Assembly (NCBI GenBank): GCA_001751015.1
Contig: MAXM01000127.1
Location: 1-8,450 of the forward strand
DNA length: 8,450 bases
Reading direction: 5' to 3'
Source of the DNA: Desulfobacterales bacterium C00003106
GTDB taxonomy: Bacteria; Desulfobacterota; Desulfobacteria; Desulfobacterales; C00003106
Shown: positions 6,100 through 8,450 of the stretch, in pieces
Numbering within the stretch: the stretch's first letter is position 1
Layout of the letters: each line of letters starts with the position of its first letter
Translations under genes and position numbers: made by a program
The notes under the pieces: generated by a model
What the model saw: the letters and a program-made list of their open reading frames with translations, nothing else
What the model was told of the DNA's origin: nothing
Database searches by the model: none

Positions 6100-8031
6100 T
6101 CAGTTTACCTTACCTCTGAGTTTCCGGCAATCCCCGATACGAATAGTCAGCTTGATGGAATCAAAATACTCTATCAGGGGAATGGTGTACTTGCGAGAAG
6201 TCCCTGTCATCTCCTTGAACCGGGGTGTTGAAATTTCATCATGAGTCATAAGATAGTCAACAAGCTCTTTTTTAAGTTTTTCAATCGTGGTTCTGTGAAA
6301 GAACAGATCATCTTTCACCTTGATAAGCGTTGCTTCTTCCACCATGTGAAAAAGCACGTCTCTCGCCGTTTTCGAAGGAGCTGAAATGGCTTTGACGAGG
6401 TCTTTGAAATACGGGGGCTGTATACCGCTTCCGAGATATGCCTCTTCCAGTTCCTTTCTGATCTTCGATTGATCGTCTTGAAGCGCGATCTGATGGGAAG
6501 ACATGCTTATGTTATCCTTCTCCTGTGTGATAGCCCCATCCTTGATCATATGCCGTATCAACAGGTTAAAGAGTTTTGTGCTTACGCGCCCCGGGACTTT
6601 TGACCTGAGTTCTTCCTTGGGGATTCCCGGTTTGAGCGGATATTTCTTGTGATATTCCTTTAATATCTCGTGGATGATCGCTTTAAGGTTTTCAACCGTG
6701 GAGGCATTGACATAAATCCTGTTTTCACGATCCACCAGGACAATCCTTCTTGAGGACAAGAGCGCGTCAATCCTTTGTGCAAGCTGACCCTCGGGTTGGC
6801 TGGTCACGACAATCATGTCCGCAAAAGAGATGCCGGCAAATCCGGATTTGGTCATGTGATAATCGATGATCGATTCCAGCTCACCGTCAACAAGGACTTG
6901 CATGTCCTTTGTGTTTGTTTTTCCGCGCTTATGTTTTATCGGAACAGGGTCTAATATAAATCCGCCTCCAAGGGTATGCATCGGCGAATAGCTCCTGATT
7001 ACGAAACGATCATCCTTCATGACCGCGACCGGCGAATAGAGACGGCATTGCACTATTGCATCTTCTCCAGGGAGTATCTCTTCGCGATCAAGAAGAACCA
7101 CGGACCCAAGGACCTCGCTTGCGCCGGTATGGAAGCGCATTTTTGTCCGGTTTTTCAAGGGCCTCTGAGCGCCTTTCAGATATCGAAGCCATACATCGAC
7201 CATATAGCTCGGCCTTAAGCCGTCTGACTGGGCCACCACATCTCCCCGGTTCATCGATTTCCTGTCAAGCGCCTGAAAGTTGATGGCCGTTCGAAGCCCG
7301 GCGGTCGAGGCGGAAACCGATTGGTTGTGCACCTGAATTCCGCGCACCTTTGCTCTAATCCCTGCCGGATAGATCATCACAGTATCGCCCGTATGCACCT
7401 TCCCTGAGATAAGCGTGCCTGTAACCACCGTGCCAAAGCCCCGCATAGTAAAGATCCTGTCTATCGGGAGCCGGAAGAGCCCATCGGGGGAATGCCCCTT
7501 TATCTCGCCGCAGATTTCCCCCAGTACTTTAAGCAAATCCGGGATACCGTGGCCCGTGACAGAAGAGCAGCATACGATCGGCGCGTCTTCCAGAAAAGTT
7601 CCCTTGACGAGTTGCTGAATGTCGTCTGTGACAAGCTCGAGCCATTCCTCATCAACGAGATCTCTTTTTGTTACTATTACGAGCCCGTGGGATATATCGA
7701 GAAGATCACAGATCTCAAGATGCTCCCTGGTCTGAGGCATCACCCCTTCGTCTGCCGCGATAACAAGCGCGGCAATGTCGATCCCCGTTGCGCCGGCCAC
7801 CATGTTTTTGACAAACCGCTCGTGTCCGGGCACATCCACAAAGCCGATATGCTCTCCTCCGGGGAGATCCAAAGAGGCAAATCCGAGTTCAATGGTTATT
7901 CCCCGGAGCTTTTCTTCTTTTAGTCTGTCGGTGTCAACCCCTGTAAGAGCCTTTACCAGGGCTGTCTTGCCATGGTCGATGTGCCCGGCCGTTCCTAAAA
8001 TGATATGTTTGGACATTCCTTGTTTTTTCAT
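6100..8031 (-). CDS. selB: Selenocysteine-specific translation elongation factor SelB
   Basis: SelB is the EF-Tu-like GTPase that brings Sec-tRNA(Sec) to the ribosome at UGA codons marked by a SECIS hairpin in the mRNA. The 643-residue protein is normal in length. GTPase motifs are G1 GHIDHGKT (16-23), G2 RGIT (43-46), G3 DVPGHE (66-71) and G4 TKRD (121-124); the Thr in G4 is usual for SelB. Beta-barrel domains follow (about 182-365, with RIFTMRGFGTVVTGT). The C-terminal winged helices end in FKEMTGTSRKYTIPLIEYFD (605-624), which precedes TIRIGDCRKLRG (629-640); this last module binds SECIS RNA. The start is uncertain: ATG 8031 has little ribosome-site signal, and M6 (MSKHIILGTAGHIDHGKT, start 8016) fits the usual N-terminus but has AAGGA directly abutting it. 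selA, selC and selD are not in the window. The downstream gene begins 48 nt after the stop. Confidence 0.97.
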   Translation of the reverse strand: MKKQGMSKHIILGTAGHIDHGKTALVKALTGVDTDRLKEEKLRGITIELGFASLDLPGGEHIGFVDVPGHERFVKNMVAGATGIDIAALVIAADEGVMPQTREHLEICDLLDISHGLVIVTKRDLVDEEWLELVTDDIQQLVKGTFLEDAPIVCCSSVTGHGIPDLLKVLGEICGEIKGHSPDGLFRLPIDRIFTMRGFGTVVTGTLISGKVHTGDTVMIYPAGIRAKVRGIQVHNQSVSASTAGLRTAINFQALDRKSMNRGDVVAQSDGLRPSYMVDVWLRYLKGAQRPLKNRTKMRFHTGASEVLGSVVLLDREEILPGEDAIVQCRLYSPVAVMKDDRFVIRSYSPMHTLGGGFILDPVPIKHKRGKTNTKDMQVLVDGELESIIDYHMTKSGFAGISFADMIVVTSQPEGQLAQRIDALLSSRRIVLVDRENRIYVNASTVENLKAIIHEILKEYHKKYPLKPGIPKEELRSKVPGRVSTKLFNLLIRHMIKDGAITQEKDNISMSSHQIALQDDQSKIRKELEEAYLGSGIQPPYFKDLVKAISAPSKTARDVLFHMVEEATLIKVKDDLFFHRTTIEKLKKELVDYLMTHDEISTPRFKEMTGTSRKYTIPLIEYFDSIKLTIRIGDCRKLRGKVN

Positions 8032-8072
8032 AATGCTATTTCTGAATAAATTGATTGCTTAGAGAATTCTTT

Positions 8073-8101
8073 TTTTTAGACAGGATAAACAGGATTGTCA
8101 G
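8073..8101 (-). promoter_or_regulatory. Weak candidate selB promoter inside the inverted repeat
   Basis: On the minus strand CTGACA (8101-8096, 5 of 6 against TTGACA) is followed after 17 nt by TAAAAA (8078-8073, 4 of 6 against TATAAT), about 40 nt before the first selB ATG. The elements are made of repeat sequence and the -10 match is poor, so this is only a candidate. Confidence 0.22.
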
Positions 8102-8151
8102 GATAAAAAATATAAAGAAATCAGGTAAATCCTGTTAATCCTGTCTAAAAA
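8073..8151. repeat. Long imperfect inverted repeat of 9-nt CAGGAT units
   Basis: The arms 8073-8096 and 8128-8151 are reverse complements with a single mismatch over 24 nt, around a 31-nt AT-rich loop. The left arm and loop edge contain three CAGGAT units spaced 9 nt apart (8081, 8090, 8099). The right arm has ATCCTG units at the same spacing (8129, 8138). Each arm has T5 at its outer left end and A5 at its outer right end, and in either direction the stem is followed by A rather than T, so it does not look like a Rho-independent terminator. ACAGGAT/ATCCTGT tracts like this are, from memory, a widespread intergenic repeat in many bacteria. Confidence 0.8.
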
Positions 8152-8175
8152 GTCCGCGAGCATAATAAAGCTGCC

Positions 8176-8355
8176 TCACTTTTTCTCCTTTTTTCTTCTT
8201 CCAAATGCCTCCAGAATATATGCTATTCCGACCACGAAAACAAGCAGTCCTATTATTGCCGGAAGACCGGCGTTGGGATAGAAGAAACGGGTTAAAAAGA
8301 TAGCCGCAACAGTTCCGATAGTGAGACGTATCACAAAGACAGTAAAAGGGCTCAT
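8176..8355 (-). CDS. Small two-helix membrane protein, 59 residues
   Basis: The frame starts at ATG 8355 with a well placed Shine-Dalgarno GAGGA six nt upstream and ends in TGA at 8176-8178. The 59-residue product starts MSPFTVFVIRLTIGTVAAIF. It has two hydrophobic segments, about 3-22 and 31-50 (GLPAIIGLLVFVVGIAYILE), joined by a short TRFFYPNAG loop, and a basic tail GRRKKEKK. The positive-inside rule puts both ends in the cytoplasm. R10 lies within the first helix. I do not recognise a family. The ribosome site, the helical-hairpin pattern and the basic tail together make it a likely real gene. It reads toward selB, but 144 nt including the inverted repeat lie between them, so co-transcription is uncertain. 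Confidence 0.75.
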   Translation of the reverse strand: MSPFTVFVIRLTIGTVAAIFLTRFFYPNAGLPAIIGLLVFVVGIAYILEAFGRRKKEKK

Positions 8356-8390
8356 TAGTAATCCTCGATGAAAAAAGGTGAGTTACGTTA

Positions 8391-8430
8391 TTGCCCGCCT
8401 CCTTGTGGGGAGGGTCGGGGTGCGGGGCAA
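8391..8430. repeat. GC-rich nested hairpin at the right edge
   Basis: TTGCCC (8391-8396) pairs with GGGCAA (8425-8430), and inside it CCTCC (8398-8402) pairs with GGAGG (8409-8413). The G-rich tract GGGGAGGGTCGGGGTGCGGGG (in two parts, 8407-8427) stands out from the AT-rich surroundings. Its wording resembles the CCCCTCACCC...CTCCCC...AAGGGG intergenic repeats common in Gram-negative genomes. It lies upstream of the small membrane protein gene; no gene is seen between 8356 and 8450. Confidence 0.45.
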
Positions 8431-8450
8431 TGCCGGGATAATGTGAAGAT

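Noticed and set aside
7492..7923. A 143-codon plus-strand ORF within selB
   Set aside because: It is antisense to the conserved SelB GTPase domain. The open frame is a by-product of the codon bias of selB.

Overview
The window looks like a chromosomal segment of a delta-type proteobacterium (Desulfobacterota or similar). This is an inference from the gene order tRNA-Ser / dnaX / ybaB(ebfC) / recR, the style of the proteins, the moderate GC content and the presence of selB, which means the organism should make selenoproteins. I cannot name the genus. Most of the content is core housekeeping.

Positions 1-284 hold no confident gene. There is a degenerate 20-nt direct repeat (71-113), a doubtful 47-codon minus-strand ORF, and a near-consensus sigma-70 type promoter (TTGACA, 16 nt, TATATT) ending 16 nt before the first tRNA. 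From 285 to 3525, all on the plus strand, lie two tandem serine tRNAs (anticodons CGA and GGA), then dnaX, ebfC/ybaB, recR and a YkgJ-type cysteine-cluster gene. The protein genes are 6 to 32 nt apart and look like one operon started by the tRNA promoter: replication clamp loader, nucleoid-associated protein and recombination mediator. The dnaX Shine-Dalgarno-like sequence shares a base with the encoded CCA end of the second tRNA. murI (glutamate racemase, cell wall D-glutamate) follows after a 77-nt gap and may belong to the same transcript.

From 4408 to 8355 everything is on the minus strand. In transcription order it holds a 59-residue two-helix membrane protein (8355-8176), a long imperfect inverted repeat built from 9-nt CAGGAT-type units (8073-8151), selB (8031-6100), and a large uncharacterised protein (6051-4408) 48 nt behind selB. 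murI and this last gene converge with only 19 nt between them and no visible hairpin terminator.

The most interesting item is the 547-residue protein downstream of selB. By eye it reads as two degenerate HIT/GalT-like halves. The first keeps an H-x-Q motif like the nucleophile of GalT and Ap4A phosphorylase. The second has lost the histidines. It could be an undescribed nucleotidyl-transferase or phosphorylase-like family, probably co-transcribed with the selenocysteine elongation factor. I found no CRISPR array, insertion sequence, prophage gene or defence system.
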